Source: Bradyrhizobium sp. BR13661 (GTDB lineage: Bacteria > Pseudomonadota > Alphaproteobacteria > Rhizobiales > Xanthobacteraceae). Taken from it: a stretch of 64,000 nucleotides of DNA. This document shows, one piece after another, positions 48,546 through 56,843 of the stretch. The notes beneath the pieces were generated by a model. The model was not told the origin of the DNA. It did no database searches and saw only the letters and a program-made list of their open reading frames with translations. A program made the position numbers and the translations under genes. Numbering within the stretch: the stretch's first letter is position 1; every line of letters starts with the position of its first letter. The stretch spans positions 1-64,000 of the forward strand of contig NZ_JARXWB010000023.1 of NCBI RefSeq assembly GCF_029892425.1. Reading direction: 5' to 3'.

Positions 48546-49130
48546 CTAGCCGACGAGACGGATCGACGCCAGCACCGCGAGCCCCGAGACGAGCGCCAGC
48601 GTGGACGGCCGGGCCAGTTCGACTCGCAAGGTGTTTTCGTGCGAAATCGAAAAATCTTCGCCGTCGAGACGAATGCCGCAATCGCCGATCGCCGCATAGA
48701 GCAAATGCGTCCCGGCGGGCAATTGCCGCTCACAGGGCTCGCTCAGCGCCGACATCTCGATCTCCGCCGCGCCGCGCCGGGCCATCAGATTGACGACCTC
48801 GACCGGGCCGGCTTCGAGCTCGGTCACGATCTCCATCTCGCCGGCGAAGCGCACGGTCGTGAACGGCTCGCGCTCATCGAACTCCCGTCCCTCGGTTTTC
48901 AGCACCAGCCCGCGCCCGCCGACCACCATCTGCAAGCGGTCGATACCGGGCATGTATGAGAACGGCCCGGGCGCCACGATCGGCGTCGAAGCGAAGCGCC
49001 ACAGCAGGCTGTCCCAATCCTTCGTGATCGCGCCGGGACGGTGGGCGTCCGCGATATCGGTAAAAACCCCGCCGCCGTTCTTCCAGGGCGCGCGGGTGTA
49101 GTCTTCGGATTTCAGCAACGTGGTTTTCAT
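48546..49130 (-). CDS. HutD-family cupin protein
   Basis: A 194-residue protein with the HutD features KSEDYTRAPWKNGGGVFTDI, DSLLWRFASTPIVAPGPFSYMPGIDR and FAGEMEIVTELEAGPVEVVNLMARRG. The double beta-barrel is cupin-like. HutD is thought to modulate histidine utilisation by binding formylglutamate/urocanate-related ligands. No hut genes are nearby, so it is a stand-alone copy. ATG 49130 chosen; longer frames overlap the cytochrome gene. Confidence 0.82.
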   Translation of the reverse strand: MKTTLLKSEDYTRAPWKNGGGVFTDIADAHRPGAITKDWDSLLWRFASTPIVAPGPFSYMPGIDRLQMVVGGRGLVLKTEGREFDEREPFTTVRFAGEMEIVTELEAGPVEVVNLMARRGAAEIEMSALSEPCERQLPAGTHLLYAAIGDCGIRLDGEDFSISHENTLRVELARPSTLALVSGLAVLASIRLVG

Positions 49131-49228
49131 GTCTACGGACGTCCCGTCGAGGATCATCCGCGCATCATTAGCCGCCTCACGCCGTCGCGTCGATGGTGCG
49201 AAGCTTTTGGAAGGGCCGGTCTCTACTT

Positions 49229-49801
49229 CTACGGACAAGGCGCGCCTGCCGCGCCCCATTCTTCGACGAGCTTGCCGAGTTCATCCGACGACAAGGGCGG
49301 CCTTCGCTCCGGCTCCACGGTCCAAGCCCAACGCACAAGCGGCTCCTTCGTGACGTGATCAACAAGGTCGGCGATCGTCTTGCCGCCATTGCTCTCCGGT
49401 TTCCTGACTTGTTCGCATATCTCGGCACTCGTCTTGCCGAACCACTGCATTTCGAGTGGTGCGAGACGCCACTCCGCGGCTCCCTCAGGACTCGTTGCTC
49501 CCGGCGGACCATGCGGTGTGTCGGAATTCTGTTTCATGTGGCACGTCGTGCAGGCGAGATAATGAGCGCCATCATCGCCGCCCTTGGCGCTGATGTTCAT
49601 GCCATGCGGCCGCGGCGAGTGCTCATATTCGGGCCCGGACCACATCGGCACCCGATCGGGTCCGACATGGCAGTTGGCGCAGCGCGGATGCGAAAAGACC
49701 TGATGGATCTTGCTCCACAGCTCGAGCCCGCGCGCCCGGTCCTGGCCGTGGGCCGCAATGGGACTTGCCGCCAGAAGGACAGCGAGCACGTAGCGGATCA
49801 T
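49229..49801 (-). CDS. Exported diheme cytochrome c
   Basis: A 190-residue protein with signal peptide MIRYVLAVLLAASPIAAHGQ and two heme-binding motifs, CANCH (near residue 42) and CTTCH (near residue 85). The sequence HPRCANCHVGPDRVPMWSGPEYEHSPRPHGMNI is typical of the small cytochromes that accompany isoquinoline-1-oxidoreductase-like molybdoenzymes. It starts 13 bp after the large-subunit stop with GGAGGGAG as ribosome binding site, making a three-gene operon. It should take electrons from the oxidoreductase to the respiratory chain. Confidence 0.86.
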   Translation of the reverse strand: MIRYVLAVLLAASPIAAHGQDRARGLELWSKIHQVFSHPRCANCHVGPDRVPMWSGPEYEHSPRPHGMNISAKGGDDGAHYLACTTCHMKQNSDTPHGPPGATSPEGAAEWRLAPLEMQWFGKTSAEICEQVRKPESNGGKTIADLVDHVTKEPLVRWAWTVEPERRPPLSSDELGKLVEEWGAAGAPCP

Positions 49802-49814
49802 CGGCTCCCTCCTC

Positions 49815-52082
49815 TCAGACGAAGTTGATGCCTTCGGTCTTGTTCAACGGCAGACTGCGGGCGCGTATTCCGGTTGCGGCGAAGATGGCATTGGCAAGCG
49901 CGGGCGCAGCCGGCGGAACGGCCGGCTCCCCGATGCCCCGGATGTGCTCCACCCCTGACGTCTCCAGGGCCCTGACCTCGATCTGCGGCGCCTGATAAAG
50001 CCGCATCCCTTCGTATCGATGGTAGTTGGTCTGAACCGCCCGCCCATCCTCGAAAGTCAGCTCGGCATTCATCGCGTGCCCCAGCGCCCAGATCGCGGCG
50101 CCCTCGACCTGATTCCTCAGATTGTCCGGGTCGAGCACCCGGCCGACCTCGGCTGCGACGAAGACACGCCGGATCGCGATCGCATCACCGACTTTCTCGA
50201 CCTCCACCACCTCGGCGACGGGCACGCCGAAGGACAGCGTGAAGGCGAGGCCGCGCGCGCGGTTGGGGCCGGGAGGGCTGCGCCAGTTCGACATCTCGCC
50301 GACGGCCTCGAGCACTTCATGCGACGTCGCATAGAGGGGATTATCCCCGGATTTGCTCAACAGCAGCCGCTCCTCCAGCGGGTCCGCGCCCGCGGCGTGG
50401 ATCAATTCATCGAGGAAACACTCGTGCATGAACGCGTTGCCGGACGCGCCGACCGAGCGCCAGGAGCTGACAGGCACCAGCTCGGGCACGCGATAGCCTC
50501 TCACGCGATAGTTCGGAATAGCGAAAGGCTGGTCCCACGCGCCGGCCAGGATCGCCGCATCGGGGCCCAGGAAAGGCAGGTTCAGCCGGCTGAGTTGCGA
50601 CGCATTCACGGATGGAGCGGCAATCTGGAGATCATAGGCGTCGACATGGCCGTCCTTCACTGCCCCACGCATCTTGGCGACGGCAAGCGGACGCGGGAAA
50701 TCGTGCGTCATGTCCTCCTCGCGCGTCCATGTCATCTTGATGGGGCTGCCCCGATACGCCATCGCCAGCTCGATGGCCTGGCGCACGTAGTCGTCCTCCA
50801 GGCGTCGGCCGAAGCTGCCGCCGCAGAGCTGCGCGTGAACGTGGATGTCGCCTTCCGACAGCCCTGTCATCTCCCGCGCCGTCCTCACCAGGAAGGCCGG
50901 AATCTGCGTCCCCGTGCAGATGTCGAGCTGGCCGTCCTTGAACTGGACGACGGCATTCATCGGCTCGAGCGGGGCGTGCGCGAGATAGGGTACGCTGTAC
51001 TCGGCCTCGATTTTACTCTCCGGCTTGATCGCGGCATCGACATCGCCATCATCCCTGCCAATGCTCAGGCGGCGCGCCGGGATGAAGGAATCCCTCACCT
51101 CCTTGAACATCGCCGCGCTGTTCTCCGGATAAGGCGCCTTGTCCCATCTGAACTTGAGCAGCCTGGCCGCCTTGAACGCGCGCCAGGTGTTGTCGGCGAT
51201 GACGCCGACCCCGCCCTTGACCGGCACGATCTTGAGCACGCCCTTCGCCTTTTCCGCGGCGGAATCGTCGCAGCTCAGCATGGTCCCGCCGAGGTGCGGA
51301 TTGGCGCAGACCGTGGCGTAGACCATGCCGGGCAGCCTGATATCGATGCCGAAGGTCGCCGTGCCCGTGCACTTGGCGACCATGTCGATGCGCTGCATCG
51401 GCTTGCCGAGATAGCGCCAGTCCTTCGGGTCCTTCGGCTTGATGCCGGACGGCACCTCGATGGTCGCCGCCGTCTCGGCGAGCGAGGCGTAGCTGAGTGC
51501 TTGCCCGCCCGGCAGGATCACCGCACCATCGCGCGTCGTGAGCTTGTCCCTGGCAATGCCCGTCTGTTTCTCGGCGGCACGCAGCAGCACCTCGCGCGCG
51601 GTCGCGCCGGCGATGGACAGCTTGCGATAGCCATCAGCCACGGTCGAGGAGCCACCCGTCAATTGAAGGCCGAGAAGCTTGGCAGCGCCATAGCCGGCGG
51701 CTTCCGCAATCGTCTCGAAATGGCCGATCACCGAGAGCGGCACGCCTTCCCTGACCACCGTGGTGTTGGCGTAGACCGCGCTCGGCGCTCCCGGATCGTA
51801 TTTGATATCGTTCCAGGCGATGTCGAGCTCTTCGGCGACAAGCGCCGCTTGCACCGAATAGGCCCCCTGGCCGAGATCGGCGCGCGGCGTGATGATCGTG
51901 ACACCGCCTTGGTCGATCCGCACATAGGGCGTCAGCATGCGTGCGCCCGGTTTGAGGCCGTTGCTGAGCCGCCGGTTCACGCGGAACGGCTCGGTGGCAT
52001 AGAAGCCGAAGACCAGGCCACCCGCCACCGCAGCTGCTCCGACCAGCGCGGCGCGCCGCGACATCGTCCCATGGCGGCTCAC
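49815..52082 (-). CDS. iorB: Molybdopterin-binding subunit, isoquinoline 1-oxidoreductase type
   Basis: About 755 residues of the xanthine dehydrogenase family, Mo subunit. GTG at 52082 overlaps the small-subunit stop (GTGA) and follows AAGGAC; ATG 52064 is an alternative. A Tat-type leader follows (TMSRRAALVGAAAVAGG). Landmarks: IITPRADLGQGAYSVQAALV, HAQLCGGSFGRRLEDDYVRQA (cofactor-binding glycines), SVGASGNAFMHECFLDELIHAAG, and the terminal GIGEPAVPPAAPALANAIF with the conserved catalytic Glu. It hydroxylates an N-heterocycle or aldehyde in the periplasm. The substrate is not inferable beyond family, and the gene symbol is by family analogy. Confidence 0.86.
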   Translation of the reverse strand: MSRHGTMSRRAALVGAAAVAGGLVFGFYATEPFRVNRRLSNGLKPGARMLTPYVRIDQGGVTIITPRADLGQGAYSVQAALVAEELDIAWNDIKYDPGAPSAVYANTTVVREGVPLSVIGHFETIAEAAGYGAAKLLGLQLTGGSSTVADGYRKLSIAGATAREVLLRAAEKQTGIARDKLTTRDGAVILPGGQALSYASLAETAATIEVPSGIKPKDPKDWRYLGKPMQRIDMVAKCTGTATFGIDIRLPGMVYATVCANPHLGGTMLSCDDSAAEKAKGVLKIVPVKGGVGVIADNTWRAFKAARLLKFRWDKAPYPENSAAMFKEVRDSFIPARRLSIGRDDGDVDAAIKPESKIEAEYSVPYLAHAPLEPMNAVVQFKDGQLDICTGTQIPAFLVRTAREMTGLSEGDIHVHAQLCGGSFGRRLEDDYVRQAIELAMAYRGSPIKMTWTREEDMTHDFPRPLAVAKMRGAVKDGHVDAYDLQIAAPSVNASQLSRLNLPFLGPDAAILAGAWDQPFAIPNYRVRGYRVPELVPVSSWRSVGASGNAFMHECFLDELIHAAGADPLEERLLLSKSGDNPLYATSHEVLEAVGEMSNWRSPPGPNRARGLAFTLSFGVPVAEVVEVEKVGDAIAIRRVFVAAEVGRVLDPDNLRNQVEGAAIWALGHAMNAELTFEDGRAVQTNYHRYEGMRLYQAPQIEVRALETSGVEHIRGIGEPAVPPAAPALANAIFAATGIRARSLPLNKTEGINFV

Positions 52083-52576
52083 AGCTTTTGTCCTTGCAGT
52101 TTTCGGGCTGCGCTCCTGATGGCCGCGCGAATACGCGTGTACGTGCCGCAGCGGCAGAGATTGGCCGACATCACGTGATTGATCTGTTCGTCGAGGTCGC
52201 CATCGGAGAGAGGCGGCTTGCCTTCGACCTTGTCCTTCAGCATGGCAGCAGCGGCCATGATCTGCCCGGACTGGCAATAGCCGCATTGCGCCACCTGATG
52301 CTCGATCCAGGCCGACTGCACCGCATGCAACGCCTGCGGCGTCCCCAGCCCCACGATCGTGGTCACTTTGGCCTCGTCCCTGACGTCGCCAATCCTGAGC
52401 GAGCACGACCGCATCGGCCGGTCGTCGACATACACCGTGCAGGCGCCGCACACCGCGATCCCGCAGCCATATTTCGGACCGGTCGCTCCCAGCTCGTCGC
52501 GCAGCACCCACAACAGCGGCATGTCGTCTTCGACATCCACCTTGCACGACATTCCATCGACCAAGATCGTGCGCAT
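52079..52576 (-). CDS. iorA: Iron-sulfur subunit, isoquinoline 1-oxidoreductase type
   Basis: A 165-residue protein with two [2Fe-2S] clusters: the plant-type cluster KYGCGIAVCGACTVYVDDRPMRSC and the C-terminal helical cluster AQCGYCQSGQIM with NLCRCGTYTRI. It passes electrons from the Mo-cofactor subunit to the cytochrome. No signal sequence; in this family it is carried by the Tat-exported large subunit. First gene of the operon. The gene symbol is by family analogy. Confidence 0.88.
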   Translation of the reverse strand: MRTILVDGMSCKVDVEDDMPLLWVLRDELGATGPKYGCGIAVCGACTVYVDDRPMRSCSLRIGDVRDEAKVTTIVGLGTPQALHAVQSAWIEHQVAQCGYCQSGQIMAAAAMLKDKVEGKPPLSDGDLDEQINHVMSANLCRCGTYTRIRAAIRSAARKLQGQKL

Positions 52577-52769
52577 GACCGCTCCGGAAAAACAGATGGT
52601 CTGACGAAATCAATTGCCGGGCGATCGGCCCAGTCTCAACTTAAAGCTTTAATATGCCTCTCATTATCGCGCAGGAATGCCGCTGTGGCAAGGCGATGTC
52701 GCCTTTCTGTCCTCCGAACGATTTGTGCTACCCTGCCCTCGCGATCGTCCAACCTTCCGCGAGGCCAGC

Positions 52770-53582
52770 ATGTCTGCAACTGACAAGGTTTTCGCCGGCT
52801 CGGTTCCAAAGCTCTACGACGAATATTTGGTCCCTCTGATCTTCTCCGTCTATGCCGACGATCTTGCCAGGCGCATCGCGGCGCTATCGCCTTCGGACCT
52901 GCTCGAGATTGCCGCTGGCACCGGCGCGGTGACGCGCGCGGTGGCGGCGCTGCTGCCTTCGGGCGTCCGCTATGTCGCGACCGACCTCAACGAGCCCATG
53001 CTGGCAATCGCAAAGCAGCGCCAGGGTGACGATCCCCGCATGAGCTGGCGTCAGGCCGATGCGCTGGCACTGCCGTTCGAGGATGCCGCGTTCGACGTCG
53101 TCTGCTGCCAGTTCGGCGCCATGTTCTTCCCGGATCGCAGCAAGGGCTACGCCGAGACGAAGCGGGTGCTGAAGCCTGGTGGCACCTATTTGTTCAACGT
53201 GTGGGACCGCATCGCGGACAATGTGTTCGCCGATGAGGCGACCGCCGCGCTCGGCGAGGTGTTTCCCGACAATCCGCCGCTGTTCATGGCGCGCACCCCG
53301 CACGGCTATCACGACAAGGCGGTCATCAAGGCCGATCTCGAGCGCGCGGGCTTCAGGGAGATATCGATCGAGACGCTGACGGCGACGAGCCGCGCGCCCT
53401 CCGCGGACGACGTGGCGATCGCTTATTGCCAGGGGACGCCGCTGCGCGGCGAGATCGAAGCCAGGGATGCGAGCAAGCTCCAGGCCGCGACCGACGCGGT
53501 TGCCGGGGCGATCCGCAAACGCCACGGCACAGGAGCTGTCGAGGCAAAGATTCAGGCCCTGGTGATCACAGCCCGGCCGTGA
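52770..53582 (+). CDS. Class I SAM-dependent methyltransferase
   Basis: A 270-residue protein. The SAM-binding motif I is LLEIAAGTGAVTRAVAALLP, motif II DLNEPMLAIAKQ, and motif III VCCQFGAMFFPDRSKGYAETKRVLKPGGTYLF, the pattern of UbiE/SmtA-like small-molecule methyltransferases. Start ATG 52770 (MSATDKVFAGS) is set by the usual N-terminal helix. Divergent from iorA and ending one base before the convergent L,D-transpeptidase gene. Substrate unknown. Confidence 0.82.
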   Translation: MSATDKVFAGSVPKLYDEYLVPLIFSVYADDLARRIAALSPSDLLEIAAGTGAVTRAVAALLPSGVRYVATDLNEPMLAIAKQRQGDDPRMSWRQADALALPFEDAAFDVVCCQFGAMFFPDRSKGYAETKRVLKPGGTYLFNVWDRIADNVFADEATAALGEVFPDNPPLFMARTPHGYHDKAVIKADLERAGFREISIETLTATSRAPSADDVAIAYCQGTPLRGEIEARDASKLQAATDAVAGAIRKRHGTGAVEAKIQALVITARP

Positions 53583-55148
53583 TTACCAGAAGCTCCGCTG
53601 CATCGGCTGCGCCGGTTGATAGTACTGGTACTGGCCGGCGCGGCGGCGCGGATTGACGGGCTGTGGATTGGGGTCGCGCTGCCCGAAGAAGAAGAAGCCA
53701 TTGCCGCCGAAGCCGCCGCCCCAGCCGTCGTCGCTGGCCATTTCCACCGGCGGCGCAGTCGGCTTGCGGGTGATGAAGCCGCCTTGCGGATGGTTATTCA
53801 AAACCGCAACGAACTCGGTGCGGTAGTTGGTCTCGGCGCTCAGAGGCTCGTCCGAGATGATGATCGAGGAACGCGGCACTGCGGTCGGCCCAATGCGATC
53901 CCACACCTCCTGCGGGATGGTGATGCGATCGAGCGCGTTCTTGGCGCTGTCGCCTTCGTCGATACTGACCACGCTCCAGCGCAGGCCGGTGTCGTTCTTG
54001 GCCATCGCCGTGAAGATGTGCGTGCCGAGCGGCTGCTCGGGATTGCGGATCGTGACGGGAACCTCGATGCTGGTGTCGAACACCTCGCCGCCGCCATCCG
54101 GCGCCGGCTTGTGGGTGTTGCGGCGGACGTAGAGCTTCTGCGTCGAGCGGCTGATGTAGACCGAGACCGGCTCGAGCGCGAGTTTGGCGTCAGTCGCAGC
54201 TTTCACCGCATCTGCCTTCTTGGTCGCTGCGGCCTTGGCAGCGTCCTTGGTGGCGGCGACGGCGTCGCGCTTGGGCTGCGCGGCGGCCTTGGCGGTGTCG
54301 AGCTGGCTTGCCGCATCCGCGGCCTTTGTCGCGGCCTTCTGCTTCAGCTCATCGGCCTTTGCCTTGGCCTGGTCGTTCTTGGCATTGGCAACCAGCTTGT
54401 CGGCATAGGCGTTCTCGGCATCGGCGCGCGCCTTCTGCTGCTCCAGCTTGCGCAGCGTCGTCGGCAGCGACTGCGCCTCCTTTGCCGCCGCCGCCGCAGC
54501 CTTCTTGGTCTCGTCGGCGACCCTGGTGGCCTCGTCCGCCTCGGCGGCGAGCTTGCCGACACGGCCGGGAGCCGCCGCAATGGCGTCCTTGCTCGGCACG
54601 AACAGCGAGGGATGCGAGAAATCAACTGGCGCGGCGTCGTTCGGCGAGATGATCACCCGCATGCCGATGTTGGTCTTGTCGAACAGGCTCTCGGCGAAAC
54701 CGAAGGGCATGCGGACGCAGCCGTGCGAGGCGGCGTAGCCAGGCAACGGTCCGCCATGCAGCGCGATGCCGTTCCAAGTGATGCGCTGCATGTTCGGCAT
54801 CCAGGCATCGTCATACATCGAGGAGTGGTGGTCCTTGTCCTTTTCGACGACGGCGAAGACGCCGGCCGGCGTCTCGCGTCCGGTCGTGCCGGTCGAGACC
54901 GGCGCGCGCAGGATCCAGCCCTCGGAATCGTAGAACGTGACCTGCTGGCTCTTGATCGACACGATCGCCATGATCGGCTCGCCGGCCTCGCGCTGCGCGA
55001 CCGCCTCGGCGGTCTGGCGCGGCTGCTTGGCGGCAAGGGTTTCGCTCGGGGCGGCCAGCGCGATTGCTAACGCGAACATCACAATTCCGGGAGCCCCCCA
55101 ACGCCGCATCACTCGATTGGATTGCGCCGCCGCCATCAGGTCTTTCAT
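53583..55148 (-). CDS. L,D-transpeptidase (YkuD) with long Ala/Lys-rich coiled coil
   Basis: A 521-residue exported protein: signal-like segment APGIVMFALAIALAAPSETLA near residues 20-40, then a YkuD domain whose catalytic motif is IALHGGPLPGYAASHGCVRMPFG (His, then Ser-His-Gly-Cys-x-Arg). A long helix from about residue 195 to 320 is rich in Ala, Lys, Asp and Glu (AAAAAAKEAQSLPTTLRKLEQQKARADAEN) and is a probable coiled coil. It leads to a second region resembling a YkuD-like fold without Cys, and a Gly/Phe/Gln-rich tail. It forms 3-3 cross-links in, or attaches proteins to, peptidoglycan. Confidence 0.82.
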   Translation of the reverse strand: MKDLMAAAQSNRVMRRWGAPGIVMFALAIALAAPSETLAAKQPRQTAEAVAQREAGEPIMAIVSIKSQQVTFYDSEGWILRAPVSTGTTGRETPAGVFAVVEKDKDHHSSMYDDAWMPNMQRITWNGIALHGGPLPGYAASHGCVRMPFGFAESLFDKTNIGMRVIISPNDAAPVDFSHPSLFVPSKDAIAAAPGRVGKLAAEADEATRVADETKKAAAAAAKEAQSLPTTLRKLEQQKARADAENAYADKLVANAKNDQAKAKADELKQKAATKAADAASQLDTAKAAAQPKRDAVAATKDAAKAAATKKADAVKAATDAKLALEPVSVYISRSTQKLYVRRNTHKPAPDGGGEVFDTSIEVPVTIRNPEQPLGTHIFTAMAKNDTGLRWSVVSIDEGDSAKNALDRITIPQEVWDRIGPTAVPRSSIIISDEPLSAETNYRTEFVAVLNNHPQGGFITRKPTAPPVEMASDDGWGGGFGGNGFFFFGQRDPNPQPVNPRRRAGQYQYYQPAQPMQRSFW

Positions 55149-55466
55149 GCCATTCCCCGGTTGCCTGTCCGCACTTGTATCGCTGATCCGTCAGATTGCG
55201 ATCTTTGGATTAAGAAATCGCAGCCACCTTCTGTTCCTTTTCCGGCGAAATCAGGTCCGTTCCGGCGACGAAACTCTCATATACGAGGGTCCGCGCGGGC
55301 GGAAGGGTGGTCCGCGGCCAAGGCTGGGCCGGAGCTGACGATCGCGCGACGCGGCAGAATGTCGGCTATCGGAGGGGACGCGATGTGACTGAAATCACAG
55401 AAAATTGCCTTAAGCCGCGGCCGTCCTGGCCGTACCCTGCGCGGCAGCGTATCAGAGGATGAACAG
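55149..55466. other. Intergenic region between ldt and small membrane protein
   Basis: It contains divergent promoter space for the L,D-transpeptidase (leftward) and the 59-residue membrane protein (rightward). I see no structured repeat or operator. A 188-residue frame open on the minus strand over the next kilobase is not supported by any ribosome binding site or family. Confidence 0.35.
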
Positions 55467-55646
55467 GTGTCCTCAGCTCTCTCGCAAATTGCCGCATTCG
55501 TGGCTGGACTGGCGCTCTTCACCACGGGCTTCATCGTCTTTCCCGTCGGCCATACCATGAGCCTGGCGAAGAGCCTGACCATCTCGGTGTCGTTGGCCGT
55601 CCTCGCGGCCGTCCTGATCGGGGTCGCCCGCAACTTTGGTTCTTGA
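55467..55646 (+). CDS. Small two-helix membrane protein (59 aa)
   Basis: GTG start with AGAGGATG about 6-10 nt upstream. Residues 6-28 (SQIAAFVAGLALFTTGFIVF) and 34-56 (SLTISVSLAVLAAVLIGVAR) are two hydrophobic helices joined by a short PVGHTM turn, so it should sit in the inner membrane. No family recognised. The codon bias fits the neighbours. It is 120 bp upstream of pstS on the same strand, and the PhoB-like site lies between. Confidence 0.45.
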   Translation: MSSALSQIAAFVAGLALFTTGFIVFPVGHTMSLAKSLTISVSLAVLAAVLIGVARNFGS

Positions 55647-55706
55647 GTCGGGCGGCTATTTGCAGCCGACGTCACATTGCGGCCGAACCCAGCGGTTTTC
55701 ATTTCC

Positions 55707-55724
55707 ATTACAGTTCTGTGACAT
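55707..55724 (-). promoter_or_regulatory. Candidate PHO box upstream of pstS
   Basis: On the minus strand ATGTCAC-AGAA-CTGTAAT matches the tandem CTGTCAT-N4-CTGTCAT PhoB consensus at 11 of 14 positions. It lies 43 bp before the pstS start, consistent with phosphate-starvation control. The orientation is opposite to the gene, which lowers confidence. Confidence 0.35.
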
Positions 55725-55766
55725 GGACCACAGTGACTTGCCGGGCCTGCTGATAGCTTCGCACGC

Positions 55767-56819
55767 ATGAAGAAACATCTCAGGCTCCCGATCGTCCTCA
55801 CCGCCCTTCTCGTCGCCGCGCAAAGCTTCGCTGCCGAGACCACGGGCGCTGGCTCAACCTTCGTTTCGCCCGTGATGGCGAAATGGATCGACGCCTACAA
55901 GGCGAAGACCGGCAACACCGTCAGCTATCAGGCGGTGGGATCGAGCATCGGCATCGGCTTGATCAAGAAGGCCACCGTCGATTTCGGCGCCACCGACATG
56001 CCGCTTGATCCCAAAGAGCTGGACAAGCTCGGCATGATCCAGTTTCCGATCGTGATCGGCGGCGTCGTTCCGGTCGTCAACATCGACGGCGTCAAGCCAG
56101 GCCAGATGCACTTCACCGGAGAGGTGCTCGCGGGCATCTATCTCGGTAAGGTCAAGACCTGGAACGATCCGGCTATCCGCGCCATTAATCCTGACTTGAA
56201 GCTGCCGAACGCGCCGATCACCGTCGTGCATCGCATCGACGGCTCCGGAACGACCTTCAACTGGTCGAATTATCTTTCCAAGGTCAGCCCGCAATGGAAG
56301 ACCAGCGTCGGCGAAGGCACGGCGGTCGAATGGCCGGTCGGCCTCGGCGGGCGAGGCAATGACGGCGTCGCGTCGCTGGTCAGCCTCGTGCCCGGCGCGA
56401 TCGGCTACCTCGAATATGCCTATGCGCTGCAGCGGCTCGACAAGATCTCGTTCGGCGTGGTGCAGAACAGCGCCGGCCATTTCGTGGTGCCCGATGCCGC
56501 GTCGTTCCAGGCGGCCGCATCGAGCGCGGACTGGACGGCGGACAAGGATTTCCATCTCGTCCTCACCGACGCACCGGGCGAGGATGCCTATCCGATCACG
56601 GCCACGACGTTCGTGGTGATGCCCAAGCAGCCGAAATCTCCGGAGCGATCGACTGCTGCCATCGACTTCATGCGCTGGTCGTTGGAGAGCGGGAAGATTC
56701 AGGCCGAAACGCTCAACTACGTTCCGCTACCGCCGACCCTGGTCGAACAGGTCGAGATGTACTGGCAGCAGAGCCTTGGACCGGCAACCGTGACGGCATC
56801 CGCCAGCGTCAAGCGATAA
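55767..56819 (+). CDS. pstS: Phosphate ABC transporter substrate-binding protein
   Basis: A 350-residue binding protein with signal peptide MKKHLRLPIVLTALLVAAQSFA. Phosphate-binding landmarks are TTGAGSTFVSPVMAKWIDAY, DFGATDMPLDPKEL, and VVHRIDGSGTTFNWSNYLSKV. PstS delivers Pi to the PstCAB importer and affects PhoR signalling. No pstCAB or phoU genes follow, so this is an additional, isolated copy. A PHO-box-like site is directly upstream. Confidence 0.9.
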   Translation: MKKHLRLPIVLTALLVAAQSFAAETTGAGSTFVSPVMAKWIDAYKAKTGNTVSYQAVGSSIGIGLIKKATVDFGATDMPLDPKELDKLGMIQFPIVIGGVVPVVNIDGVKPGQMHFTGEVLAGIYLGKVKTWNDPAIRAINPDLKLPNAPITVVHRIDGSGTTFNWSNYLSKVSPQWKTSVGEGTAVEWPVGLGGRGNDGVASLVSLVPGAIGYLEYAYALQRLDKISFGVVQNSAGHFVVPDAASFQAAASSADWTADKDFHLVLTDAPGEDAYPITATTFVVMPKQPKSPERSTAAIDFMRWSLESGKIQAETLNYVPLPPTLVEQVEMYWQQSLGPATVTASASVKR

Positions 56820-56843
56820 GGCTCAACTCATGACGCGCCGGAC

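Noticed and set aside
50019..52178. A 719-codon open frame on the + strand opposite iorB
   Set aside because: A typical GC-rich antisense shadow: highly Arg/His/Asp-rich with no family features, opposite an excellent molybdoenzyme gene.
52083..52613. An extension of the iorB frame through the iorA region giving a 932-residue protein
   Set aside because: It is an out-of-frame reading of iorA. The GTGA overlap at 52079-52082 with a proper ribosome binding site marks the real start.
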